Assembly (NCBI RefSeq): GCF_001705515.1
Contig: NZ_MDJS01000001.1
Coordinates: forward strand, 558,001 to 622,000
Direction of reading: 5' to 3'
Origin: Mucilaginibacter sp. PPCGB 2223
GTDB taxonomy: Bacteria; Bacteroidota; Bacteroidia; Sphingobacteriales; Sphingobacteriaceae
Length of the DNA stretch: 64,000 nucleotides
The first letter of the stretch is position 1. The number at the start of each line of letters is the position of its first letter. A program made the position numbers and the translations under genes. Under the pieces are notes generated by a model that saw only the letters and a list, made by a program, of their open reading frames with translations, did no database searches and had not been told where the DNA came from. This document shows, piece after piece, positions 52,501-60,230 of the stretch.

Positions 52501-53040
52501 GATGCCAACGATCGTCAGATATTAGGCAACGCGCAGCCATCGTTCTACGGTGCTATTATCAATACCATAACTTACAAACAGTTTACCTTGTCGTTTACCT
52601 TTAATACCGTATGGGGCGGCAGCGCATACGACAGCCCCCGCCAAACGCTGGATAACCTGGCAACATCGGGTATCGTAGCCGATAATTATACCACTTACCA
52701 TTCGTGGCAGCACCAGGGCGATATCACCGACGTGCCTTATATGGGCCGCAAAAATTCAACGGCCAACTTCCCTGGAACGCAGACGAGGTTCCTCGAGAAT
52801 ACGTCATTCATCAGGCTTAGTTATGCCAAACTTACCTACAATTTACCAACGCGGATAGCCACGAGGTTCAAGATGAAGAACGTTGGCGCTTACGTATACG
52901 GAGCCAACTTATCTACCTGGACCAACTATAGCTGGTACGATCCGGAGTTCTCGTCCAGCTCGGCCCTTACGCCGGGTAATGATAATGGCCGCTATCCGCG
53001 CAGGCGTGAATTGGGTTTAGGTTTAAATGTTAATTTTTAA
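49597..53040 (+). CDS. SusC-family TonB-dependent receptor with STN domain (locus 2)
   Basis: A 1147-residue outer-membrane importer. Signal sequence to about residue 41 (FAKESRAQA), then the STN domain ('ISVKDVALQDALTMIEKKV', about 48-125). A carboxypeptidase-like domain follows ('VITGVVTDSKGETLIGVSVRVKG'), then the plug ('VVVTGYGETVKKSDLTGAVS' to 'IEIMKDAASAAIYGSQAANGVILIT') and the barrel ending in 'GLGLNVNF'. The STN domain and the FecR/sigma genes upstream make this a self-inducing uptake system. susD follows after 11 nt. Confidence 0.93.
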   Translation: MKKIIPYPIDIYKIMKITLSQIVLLITITGISFAKESRAQAALDKVISISVKDVALQDALTMIEKKVNTKFVYSENFISTQTPVSVNAKDKKLGFVLNDLFRNKGVSYQVVNNLIVLKKAEQKEPAKTDKAAPAIAPPLVITGVVTDSKGETLIGVSVRVKGSNQGTVTDVNGKYSITVPNDQAVLIFSYIGYVAYEQAVGSNKTLNVKLNETSNNLNEVVVTGYGETVKKSDLTGAVSTISAKQIEERHPINLIDALQSQATGVLVTNDSGEPGATGSIQIRGGSTFSSAGNSPLYVIDGILSQSGDNVNPNDIQSIEIMKDAASAAIYGSQAANGVILITTKSGVAGKPLISTQYSHIFGWMAHKLEQPNSRDLRIERNLYNGKTPSTAATTNDSLNVVFNSDNDNQDVITQTANRDIVDFSVSGGEKNLTYYSSLRYINDQGLIVNSYSKTLQARFNLDYRVAPKFKYTNRLSFGYNTNNNINEGNTINQAFQRPSNLALYYPDGSLTGYISGRRNPLTVALLEVNVTDTYNGDVFNQIEYTITKNLRFTNNFDFGMSVPHNTFFDPKLLSSANPLVNGGKESFAVNTNWAYQGFFNYNQNLGKMGNLTFVAGVSAEKTHDNSFKIAGSNYANESIYTSNVDGTIDLTNTGTNAGATSRESFYARAGYTYKDRYLFSAVYRKDGSSRFGSSNQFGDFYGGSAAWRFSHEKFMDWSKGFLSDAKLRLSYGQVGNDRVTPNGSLLLYTFGSSFYNAINGVVLSNQFGNSQLQWETNIQKNIGLDLQFLNGRLNFTTDYYQKTTKNLLYQRNMPVETGFTGEYVNVGDISNNGVEFTVNATPIAKSKLMWNINATLSIERNTIKSLYNHQPFLATSGGATYLVQEGGRIGDFYGYKGLGVYQYDASNAYDGNWNRLTPVGVSPDGKTASSYLLDGQPYTGTVHHMYAGGALLLGGDMIFDNVQRDSVIDANDRQILGNAQPSFYGAIINTITYKQFTLSFTFNTVWGGSAYDSPRQTLDNLATSGIVADNYTTYHSWQHQGDITDVPYMGRKNSTANFPGTQTRFLENTSFIRLSYAKLTYNLPTRIATRFKMKNVGAYVYGANLSTWTNYSWYDPEFSSSSALTPGNDNGRYPRRRELGLGLNVNF

Positions 53041-53051
53041 GAAGCACCTTT

Positions 53052-54509
53052 ATGAAAAAGATATTTAAGATCTCCTTTTTGATAATATTGGCATCAACGT
53101 TTGGCTGCAAAAAACTGTTGGATCAGCCACCATTAAGTCAACTGGCAGCCGATAAATTTTGGAAAACACCTGATGACGCCAAAGCAGGTATGGCCGGTTT
53201 GTACGATGGCTTGCAGGATATGTTCAACTCGCAATACATTTACTGGGGCGATGGCCGGAGTGATAATTTAACCTATCACCCAACTTATAACGATGGATTG
53301 CCTTTATGTATCAACTCATTAACACCAACTACAAACGGCGCCGACTGGACATTGATCTATGCTACCATTAGCCGTGCTAATTTTGCCATCAAATACATTC
53401 CTACCATTGGCGGCATGGATCCCATCCAATCTAAAGACCTGCTGGCACAAGCCTACAGTATCAGGGCGTATTGCTATTTCTGGCTGATCAGGCTTTGGGG
53501 TAATGTGCCATTATGGACGGAACCCTATGAAAATCAAAGTACTGATCCATATAAAGGCGTTACACCGGCCGCAGATATTGTAAGCACTGAGATATTGCCC
53601 GACCTGCTTAACGCTTACAGTTTGGCCGATCCGACTGCTAACGTGGTGTGGAATGTGAACATCGGCGGTATTTGCGCCATACTGATGGATGTGTACATGT
53701 ACAACCAGGATTACGCTAACGCTATCAAATGGTGCGATAACCTGTTTAAATTGAACAGGTACAGCCTCGAAGCCACTGCTAACTGGAAAAATAATTTCAT
53801 TTCGCCATCAAACACTAAAGAGTGTATCTGGAGCCTGAACTGGGATTTTACAGTTGACGGCGGCAACAAAACCTCGACCGAGATCGGCGCAGGCGACACC
53901 AACAGTGATTTTGCTGTCGACCCGGCTTTATGGTCGTATTACACCACCACTACTGCCGATATAAGGGGTGCGCAAACGGTTGATTTTAAAGTGAGTAATC
54001 ATGACAAAATATTGAAGTACTATGCAGTTAACCTGGATAAAAACGGTAACCAGATCTATCCTAACTCACCCCAGGCAAACTTGTTGTTCCCGTTGTACCG
54101 CCTGGCCGATATCTACCTGATGCGTGCCGAAGCGCTTAACCGTACCGGCGACCTGACCAATGCCCTGGCTTACCTGAACATGGTGCATACCCGCGCCGGC
54201 CTGCCCGCTTACAAGGCTACCGATTTCCCTACAGCCGACGCTATGCTATATGGTGTATCTACCCTGTATAATGGCTTTAGCGGAATTTTGAAAGAACGCC
54301 AGATCGAGTTGTTCTGCGAGGCTAAACGCTGGTTCGATTTGCAACGCAACGGCATCATCATCAGCACTATGACACCGCTCATCAATCAGAGGGATATAGC
54401 CAAAGGCTTTCCGGCAACAGGTTTTGGCGACCCACGTAAAATATACTGGCCAATTAACCAGAACGTATTGAACGCCAATACCAAACTGACCCAAAATCCA
54501 CCATATTGA
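53052..54509 (+). CDS. SusD/RagB-family outer-membrane lipoprotein (locus 2)
   Basis: A 485-residue surface glycan-binding lipoprotein (Cys19 in 'ASTFGCKK'). Family blocks: 'DQPPLSQLAADKFWKTPDDAKAGMAGLYDGLQ', 'YSIRAYCYFWLIRLWGNVPL', 'YRLADIYLMRAEALNRTGD' and 'LKERQIELFCEAKRWFDLQRNG'. It pairs with the preceding SusC and is 23 nt before the fasciclin-like lipoprotein gene. Confidence 0.93.
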   Translation: MKKIFKISFLIILASTFGCKKLLDQPPLSQLAADKFWKTPDDAKAGMAGLYDGLQDMFNSQYIYWGDGRSDNLTYHPTYNDGLPLCINSLTPTTNGADWTLIYATISRANFAIKYIPTIGGMDPIQSKDLLAQAYSIRAYCYFWLIRLWGNVPLWTEPYENQSTDPYKGVTPAADIVSTEILPDLLNAYSLADPTANVVWNVNIGGICAILMDVYMYNQDYANAIKWCDNLFKLNRYSLEATANWKNNFISPSNTKECIWSLNWDFTVDGGNKTSTEIGAGDTNSDFAVDPALWSYYTTTTADIRGAQTVDFKVSNHDKILKYYAVNLDKNGNQIYPNSPQANLLFPLYRLADIYLMRAEALNRTGDLTNALAYLNMVHTRAGLPAYKATDFPTADAMLYGVSTLYNGFSGILKERQIELFCEAKRWFDLQRNGIIISTMTPLINQRDIAKGFPATGFGDPRKIYWPINQNVLNANTKLTQNPPY

Positions 54510-54532
54510 TAAACATCATTTGAAGACAGATT

Positions 54533-55225
54533 ATGAAAAAGTTAAAAAATATAAGTTTTGGTCTTTTTTTATCGGTAGCGATATTTGCCTTTTCGGGTTG
54601 TAACCTGGCCGGTTTAAAGTACCAGGAAAATGCCGACTATCAACACTACGTGCTCGATCCGCATATCAACATGACTACCTGGGATTATATTAAAACCAGG
54701 AGTTATAACTATGCAGGTAAAGACACCATATTTAAGCTGATGCGCCAGGCTATAGAGTACTCGGGCATTGATACTAACGAATATATCAAGCCGGATCGCA
54801 CGTTCATCTTGTTACACAACGATGCCATTTACCGTACTACAGTAGTTAATAAGGTGCCTACCATAACAACCGACTGTTTTTTTGGCAAATACCTTGTTAA
54901 CGGCAAGCCCGGTACCAAATGGAGCGATTATCCGAAAGATCAGGTTAAAAACTACCTGTTGTATCTTATTGTGCAGGGGGCATACTCATTCAACAACCTT
55001 GGGCCCAACAACGTAACCGGTAATACGCTGGAACCGCAGGGCTACGATCCGCTAAATCCCACATCGATCATGCTGCTCCGGGTAAACGACGATCAGAACT
55101 ACCCGTTGCGGTTAAACGATTTTTCGAATTCGGTAGCTTACGTAACCGTGCGTACAAGCAATATTTTGCCAACTAATGGCGCTATCCAAGTTATCGACAG
55201 GGTTTTATTCTATCAAACCAAATAA
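54533..55225 (+). CDS. Fasciclin-like lipoprotein, SusE-position
   Basis: A 230-residue lipoprotein (Cys23 in 'FSGCNLAG'). The body resembles a fasciclin (FAS1) domain: 'TTWDYIKTRS' near residue 45, 'KLMRQAIEYSGID', 'RTFILLHNDAI' and a late 'VAYVTVRTSNILPTNGAIQVIDRVLFY'. Fasciclin-like lipoproteins often follow SusCD in Sphingobacteriaceae and are thought to bind glycan at the surface. It is the last gene of the SusCD unit; the two-hairpin element follows 36 nt after its stop. Confidence 0.75.
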   Translation: MKKLKNISFGLFLSVAIFAFSGCNLAGLKYQENADYQHYVLDPHINMTTWDYIKTRSYNYAGKDTIFKLMRQAIEYSGIDTNEYIKPDRTFILLHNDAIYRTTVVNKVPTITTDCFFGKYLVNGKPGTKWSDYPKDQVKNYLLYLIVQGAYSFNNLGPNNVTGNTLEPQGYDPLNPTSIMLLRVNDDQNYPLRLNDFSNSVAYVTVRTSNILPTNGAIQVIDRVLFYQTK

Positions 55226-55261
55226 TAGAAACATCTTAAACAGGTGTTTGATGTCCTTCAC

Positions 55262-55327
55262 ACCCGATTGGTTACGGGTTAAAATGCAGTAAGTCAAAAG
55301 CCCCGGCTGGTTACCGGGGCTACTGCA
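55262..55327 (+). promoter_or_regulatory. Two-hairpin element after SusCD unit (copy 2)
   Basis: First hairpin: ACCCG (55262-55266) with CGGGT (55275-55279). Second: outer TGCAGT (55285-55290) with ACTGCA (55322-55327), inner AGCCCCGG (55299-55306) with CCGGGGCT (55314-55321), loop ctggtta as in copy 1. Unlike copy 1 it has no U-run, so it is not a plain terminator. Confidence 0.75.
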
Positions 55328-55451
55328 AAATGTAAAGCCATATGTTACAAACGATGCTAATATTACTTAACAACAGGTAAATTACAGCTAACAAAGCAAA
55401 CCGAATAAATGCGTTATTCATACATCAAAAAAACAAAGAAATTAAGAACTT

Positions 55452-56879
55452 ATGAAAAAGATACTATCAGTTTTGATGGCATTTATGTTGTGTGCTACTA
55501 CATTATTTGCCCAAAAAAAGTTAAGCCGCGATGAGCGGATGAAATGGTGGCGCGAAGCACGCTTCGGTATGTTTATCCACTGGGGCGATTATGCGCAGTG
55601 GGCGGGCATGTACAAGGGCCACGAAGTTGGCCATGGCGGCGAGTGGATCATGAACCGGGGTAAAATCCCGGTAGCCGAATATCAGGCGGCAGCCAAAAAC
55701 TTTAACCCGGTTAAATACGACCCCGATGCATGGGTGCGTATGGCTAAGGATGCCGGTATGAAATATATTGTGATCACGGCCAAACATCACGATGGTTTTG
55801 CCATGTTTAAATCGAATGCAAGCAAATGGAACATCGTTGACGCAACGCCTTACGGTAAAGATGTATTAAAACCGCTGGCCGCCGCATGTAAAAAATATGG
55901 TATTAAACTGGGCTTTTATTACTCACAAGCGCAGGACTGGAACAACCCGGGCGGCGCTGTAGCCCGTAAAGTGGCAGCCGAAGGCTGGCCTAACCCGGAT
56001 TCGGCTAAGATAGATGCCTACACCAAAGAGCACAGCGGGCATTGGGATCCGTACCAGACTACCGCCACTATGGGTGAGTATATCGACAAGGTAGCCGTGC
56101 CGCAGGTTAAAGAGTTACTGACCAATTACGGCGATGTAGCTGTATTATGGTGGGATACCCCGACCGGTATGACGGATGAGTATGCCGAAAAACTGAACGC
56201 TGTTTTAGCGCTGCAACCCAACATCATTACCAACGACAGGCTGAAACGCCCTAACTTCCCCGGCGATACCAAAACACCTGAACAAAAAATACCGAGCCTT
56301 GCCGAACTGGATGGTAAGGATTGGGAAACCTGCATGACCATGAATGGTACATGGGGTTATAAGAGTTATGATAACAAATGGAAATCTCCTGAAACACTGA
56401 TACACAACCTGTGCGATATCGCGTCGAAAGGCGGTAACTACCTGTTGAATGTTGGTCCCGACCCGCTTGGCCAGTTCCCACAAGGCAGCATCGACGATCT
56501 GAAAGCGATCGGCGTGTGGATGAAGGTGAACAGCGAGGCTATTTATGCCACTACTGCAAGCCCGCTGCCTGTTTTATCATGGGGGCGCTGCACCAAAAAA
56601 ATTGAAGGGGATAAAACAACTTTATACCTATCGGTATTTAACTGGCCCGCTAATGGTAAATTAGTTGTTCCAGGTTTAAAAAATGAGGTTTTATCAGCTA
56701 AATTACTTGCTGATGGCGCGGCCCTGAAATCACAAAAAGAGGGTGACGGTGTGATTGTTGACGTACCTGCGAACGCTCCCGACAAAATTGCATCGGTAAT
56801 TAAACTCGAAGTAAAAGGCACCGTTGGTGCTGACAATGTAACACCTAAAGGTACAATGAAGTCGGGTTCGATCGACTAA
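55452..56879 (+). CDS. Secreted alpha-L-fucosidase (GH29)
   Basis: A 475-residue enzyme that removes alpha-L-fucose. Signal peptide to about residue 20 (ATTLFAQKK). GH29 blocks: 'RFGMFIHWGDYAQWAG', 'GMKYIVITAKHHDGFAMF', and the nucleophile D235 in 'VAVLWWDTPTG'. 'SKGGNYLLNVGPDPLG' closes the barrel and a small beta domain follows. It is 226 nt after the fasciclin gene and 37 nt before GH27; fucose plus galactose removal fits pectic side chains, xyloglucan or arabinogalactan. Confidence 0.93.
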   Translation: MKKILSVLMAFMLCATTLFAQKKLSRDERMKWWREARFGMFIHWGDYAQWAGMYKGHEVGHGGEWIMNRGKIPVAEYQAAAKNFNPVKYDPDAWVRMAKDAGMKYIVITAKHHDGFAMFKSNASKWNIVDATPYGKDVLKPLAAACKKYGIKLGFYYSQAQDWNNPGGAVARKVAAEGWPNPDSAKIDAYTKEHSGHWDPYQTTATMGEYIDKVAVPQVKELLTNYGDVAVLWWDTPTGMTDEYAEKLNAVLALQPNIITNDRLKRPNFPGDTKTPEQKIPSLAELDGKDWETCMTMNGTWGYKSYDNKWKSPETLIHNLCDIASKGGNYLLNVGPDPLGQFPQGSIDDLKAIGVWMKVNSEAIYATTASPLPVLSWGRCTKKIEGDKTTLYLSVFNWPANGKLVVPGLKNEVLSAKLLADGAALKSQKEGDGVIVDVPANAPDKIASVIKLEVKGTVGADNVTPKGTMKSGSID

Positions 56880-56915
56880 TTATAATTTTATAAATATTAG
56901 ATCACTATCTGAATA

Positions 56916-58475
56916 ATGACCATAAAAAAACTGCCGGCCTGCCTTGCTTTGATATGCGTTTTAGCGGCCCCGGAAATTACTAACGCCCAAACTGCTGTAA
57001 CAGATAACAGCGCTTATATACTCACTCCGAAAGCCGGACCGGAGCCGCATATCAATGGGCCTAAAATATTCGGCGTCCGCCCCGGGCATCCGGTTTTATT
57101 CACGGTACCGGTATCGGGCAATAAACCGGTGCAATTTGAAGTGGGTAAATTACCAAAAGGGCTAAGATTCGACAAAAATACCGGCCGTTTTTCGGGTGCG
57201 GTTGATAAGCCCGGGACATACGAAATTAAAATTACAGCTAAAAATAATGCCGGTAAAGCCGAGCGCCCGCTTAAGATTGTGGTTGGCGAGAATATATGCC
57301 TTACCCCGCCAATGGGTTGGAACAGCTGGAATATCTATGCCACCAAGGTTACCGAAGACTTGTTGCTGGCCAATGCCAGGGCGATGGTAACATCGGGACT
57401 GATTGATCATGGCTGGAGCTATATGAACATCGATGATGTTTGGCAGGGCGAAAGAGGGGGTGAGTTTCATGCGATACAGCCTAATCCTCAAACTTTCCCG
57501 GATATTCAGAAAGCCAGCAACGAGATCCATGCCATGGGTTTAAAAATAGGTATATACTCAACCCCATGGATCGAATCGTACGGCCATCATGTCGGCGGTT
57601 CGGCCGATAACCCGGAGGGTACATTTGTGCGTACGCCCGAAACCGATAAAGTGCCGCGCAACAAAAAGCTTTTCCCGTATAAGATAGGTAGCTATATGTT
57701 TGTAGATCAGGATGTAAAACAATGGGCCCAATGGGGAGTGGATTACCTGAAATACGATTGGAACCCGATCGAACTGCCCGAAACCAAACAAATGTTCGAC
57801 GCGTTACGGGCAAGCGGCCGCGATATCGTTTTCAGCCTGTCGAACAGCACGCCGTTTGCTTCGATCGGCGACCTGTCGAAAGTGTCGAACACCTGGCGTA
57901 CCGGTGGTGATATCCGCGATAGCTGGAAAAGTTTAAAGCCTCGCTTGTTCTCACAGGACAAGTGGGAACCCTATGCGGGTCAGGGTCATTGGAATGACCC
58001 CGATATGATGGTTGTAGGTGTTGTTGGCTGGGGTAAGGATTATCATCCAAGCAACCTCACGGCTGATGAGCAATACACACACGTTAGTGCCTGGTGCCTG
58101 ATGTCGGTACCGTTACTGTTGGGTTGCGATCTCACCAAGCTCGACGCCTTTACCTTAAGCTTATTAACTAACGACGAAGTTTTGGCACTTAACCAGGATG
58201 CATTGGGTAAACAGGCTACCGTAATTTCGCGCCAGGGCGATGCCGGTGTAATGGCTAAAGACCTGGAAGATGGTTCGAAGGCGGTTGGCCTGTTCAATCC
58301 CGGCGACGAGGGAACCAAACAGGTGGTATTAAACTGGGCCGATCTGAAAATAACCGGGAAATATATTGTGCGCGATCTGTGGCGCCAGAAGGACCTGGGC
58401 ACCTTTGAGGGTGAATTTAAAGCCGACGTAGCTCAGCATGGCGTGGTTTTGGTTAGTCTGCGTAAAGCAAAATAA
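56916..58475 (+). CDS. Secreted alpha-galactosidase (GH27) with N-terminal Ig-like domain
   Basis: A 519-residue clan GH-D enzyme. Signal peptide to about residue 26 (ITNAQ), then a putative Ig-type domain ('FEVGKLPKGLRFDKNTGRFSGAV'), then the barrel opening 'TPPMGWNSWNIY'. The likely nucleophile is D281 in 'YLKYDWN'; the likely acid/base is D332 in 'RTGGDIRDSW'. The C-terminal beta domain is present. GH27 also contains beta-L-arabinopyranosidases, which cannot be excluded. It follows GH29 after 37 nt. Confidence 0.9.
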   Translation: MTIKKLPACLALICVLAAPEITNAQTAVTDNSAYILTPKAGPEPHINGPKIFGVRPGHPVLFTVPVSGNKPVQFEVGKLPKGLRFDKNTGRFSGAVDKPGTYEIKITAKNNAGKAERPLKIVVGENICLTPPMGWNSWNIYATKVTEDLLLANARAMVTSGLIDHGWSYMNIDDVWQGERGGEFHAIQPNPQTFPDIQKASNEIHAMGLKIGIYSTPWIESYGHHVGGSADNPEGTFVRTPETDKVPRNKKLFPYKIGSYMFVDQDVKQWAQWGVDYLKYDWNPIELPETKQMFDALRASGRDIVFSLSNSTPFASIGDLSKVSNTWRTGGDIRDSWKSLKPRLFSQDKWEPYAGQGHWNDPDMMVVGVVGWGKDYHPSNLTADEQYTHVSAWCLMSVPLLLGCDLTKLDAFTLSLLTNDEVLALNQDALGKQATVISRQGDAGVMAKDLEDGSKAVGLFNPGDEGTKQVVLNWADLKITGKYIVRDLWRQKDLGTFEGEFKADVAQHGVVLVSLRKAK

Positions 58476-58491
58476 AAAGAGAACTCATAAA

Positions 58492-59310
58492 ATGAATGTT
58501 AATAATTGTTTAGTAAAAGCAGCCTGGTTAGCCGGGCTGCTTTTTTTAACTGCGCCGGGTTTACACGCACAGGTAGTTTTAAAGGCAAATGGTGGGGGCG
58601 AAGACGCCTACCAGCAGATCAGCAAAGTATTAGGCGGTACGGCGTACGAAGTGCCGGATTGTGTGCACCCTGTAAAACATATAACTGAAGCTTATGATGA
58701 GCAATTGAAGCAATGGGTATTCGTATTCCATATCCATGCAGCGATAGATAATGACCGTTGCCATAGTTTTGACCGCCAGCGCAACGAGATCAAAACGTAC
58801 GGCCCGTCGGACAAGAAAGTTAAAGGCGAGCAGGGCAAAACCGTGCAGTATGAATGGGAGTTTAAGTTAGACAGTAATTTTAAAGCCCAGCCGAGCTTTA
58901 CCCATATTCATCAGATCAAGGCCGGTGATGGTGATGCAGGAGCGCCGGTGGTCACCCTGACGCCACGCTTTGGTAACCCCGATAAAATGGAAGTGATCCA
59001 TACCGGCTCGGGTAAAGAAACCAGCCAGGGCGTTTTAAAAAGCGTCGACTTGGCTGATTTTAAGGGGCAATGGGTAAAGGCGATCGAAAAATTAAAGTAC
59101 GATACCCATGGTACCTACAGCATCGAGATCGTGAGGGTAAGTGACGGAAAAGTTTTGTTAAGTTACAGTAACCCGGATATCGATCTGTGGCGAAACGGTA
59201 CTTCGTTCTGCCGCCCGAAATGGGGGATATACCGCAGCTTAAAAACCCCGTCGTACATCAGGGATGAGGACCTGAAATTTGCCTATTTCTCTATAAAGAA
59301 CGTTGAATAA
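58492..59310 (+). CDS. Heparin-lyase-I-like jelly-roll protein (putative polysaccharide lyase)
   Basis: A 272-residue secreted protein. The ATG at 58492 gives a signal peptide ending near 'GLHAQV'; a longer frame back to 58438 overlaps GH27 and looks wrong. The motif block 'DRQRNEIKTYGPS' followed by 'YEWEFKLDSNF' and 'FTHIHQIKAGDG' then 'TLTPRFG' resembles the polysaccharide lyase fold of heparin lyase I. Catalytic residues cannot be proven; the His pair in 'THIHQ' is a candidate. It could instead be a binding protein or a lyase for uronic-acid-containing side chains. It lies 16 nt after GH27. Confidence 0.6.
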   Translation: MNVNNCLVKAAWLAGLLFLTAPGLHAQVVLKANGGGEDAYQQISKVLGGTAYEVPDCVHPVKHITEAYDEQLKQWVFVFHIHAAIDNDRCHSFDRQRNEIKTYGPSDKKVKGEQGKTVQYEWEFKLDSNFKAQPSFTHIHQIKAGDGDAGAPVVTLTPRFGNPDKMEVIHTGSGKETSQGVLKSVDLADFKGQWVKAIEKLKYDTHGTYSIEIVRVSDGKVLLSYSNPDIDLWRNGTSFCRPKWGIYRSLKTPSYIRDEDLKFAYFSIKNVE

Positions 59311-59313
59311 CCA

Positions 59314-60165
59314 TTAAAAGGTAAAACTATTGAGCATCGGGTTCTGGCTTGCATTTACCTGGTAGGTTGATATTTTATTATCCACGCCTACCTCCACAAT
59401 GCGGTAACCTTTGTAAGCCGTCCCCCAGTTACCACCGAAATGCGAGTCGAACAGATGGGGAAGTTTGCCGGTATAGCGGATACCGTCTAAACTATGATCG
59501 TGCCCATGCAATGCCGCTTTTACATTGGGATAACTGTGCAGCAGTTCTACAATTTCGGGGCAATCTACAAAAATGGTTTTCTCTTCAGGCAACCATTGGT
59601 GCGGCGGGATATGCAGGATGACGAATACGATGGGTTTGGCTTTGAACTGTTCTAAAGAAGCTTTCAGGAAAGCCCCGTCGGGGCAAACGTAACCGCCTTT
59701 GGTATCGGCGGTATTGGCAAACACAAAACCGATGTCACCTTTATCTACCACATATTTATCCTCGTAGCCAAACACGTTTTTCCATACGGCAGCATCTGCA
59801 AAATCGTGATTGCCCGGGATAGTGTAATAAGGCACAGGCAGTTTGTCCAGGTAAGTCTGTTTTACTTTTAGTAGAAGGTCGGGGCGGTTATGTACCAGGT
59901 CACCGTTGATGATGACCATATCTAAATGATTGACCTGATGCTCTTTGTTCAGCCATTTGACCAGGTCGTTGTAAAAGCCGTCCGAATCGGTGTCCGGCTG
60001 CCCGTAATGCCCGTCGGACGCCAGGGCAAAACGCAGTTTAAATTTCCCTGCAGATGAACGATGCTGATGTACCGGCTGCCCCGCAAAAGTATTGATAGCC
60101 GGCAGCAGGCTCAAACCTGCGGCACAAACTATACTTGATTTAAGAAAATCTTTACGACTGCTCAT
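59314..60165 (-). CDS. Exported calcineurin-like metallophosphoesterase
   Basis: A 283-residue phosphoesterase. The N-terminus (SSRKDFLKSSIVCAAGLSLLP) looks like a Tat-type or Sec signal; only one Arg is present in the RK pair. Metal-site motifs are in order: 'ASDGHYGQ', 'INGDLVHNRPD', 'PGNHDF', 'LHIPPHQ' and 'LHGHDHS'. It should act in the periplasm on a phosphoester. Its gene follows the DUF5689 lipoprotein gene with a terminator in between, and the SusCD pair lies further upstream. Its 3' end is 3 nt from that of the lyase-like gene on the other strand. Confidence 0.9.
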   Translation of the reverse strand: MSSRKDFLKSSIVCAAGLSLLPAINTFAGQPVHQHRSSAGKFKLRFALASDGHYGQPDTDSDGFYNDLVKWLNKEHQVNHLDMVIINGDLVHNRPDLLLKVKQTYLDKLPVPYYTIPGNHDFADAAVWKNVFGYEDKYVVDKGDIGFVFANTADTKGGYVCPDGAFLKASLEQFKAKPIVFVILHIPPHQWLPEEKTIFVDCPEIVELLHSYPNVKAALHGHDHSLDGIRYTGKLPHLFDSHFGGNWGTAYKGYRIVEVGVDNKISTYQVNASQNPMLNSFTF

Positions 60166-60181
60166 GATAGTGTTTTTATCA

Positions 60182-60217
60182 AAAAGCGGACCGGTGAGAT
60201 AAATCCGATCCGCTTTT
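60182..60217 (-). terminator. Terminator after DUF5689 gene
   Basis: AAAAGCGGA (60182-60190) pairs with TCCGCTTTT (60209-60217), with further CGG/CCG pairing inside. Read on the - strand it ends in a T-run, 14 nt past the DUF5689 stop. It may be leaky, since the phosphoesterase gene begins 17 nt further. Confidence 0.75.
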
Positions 60218-60230
60218 CAAACAAGTGTGT

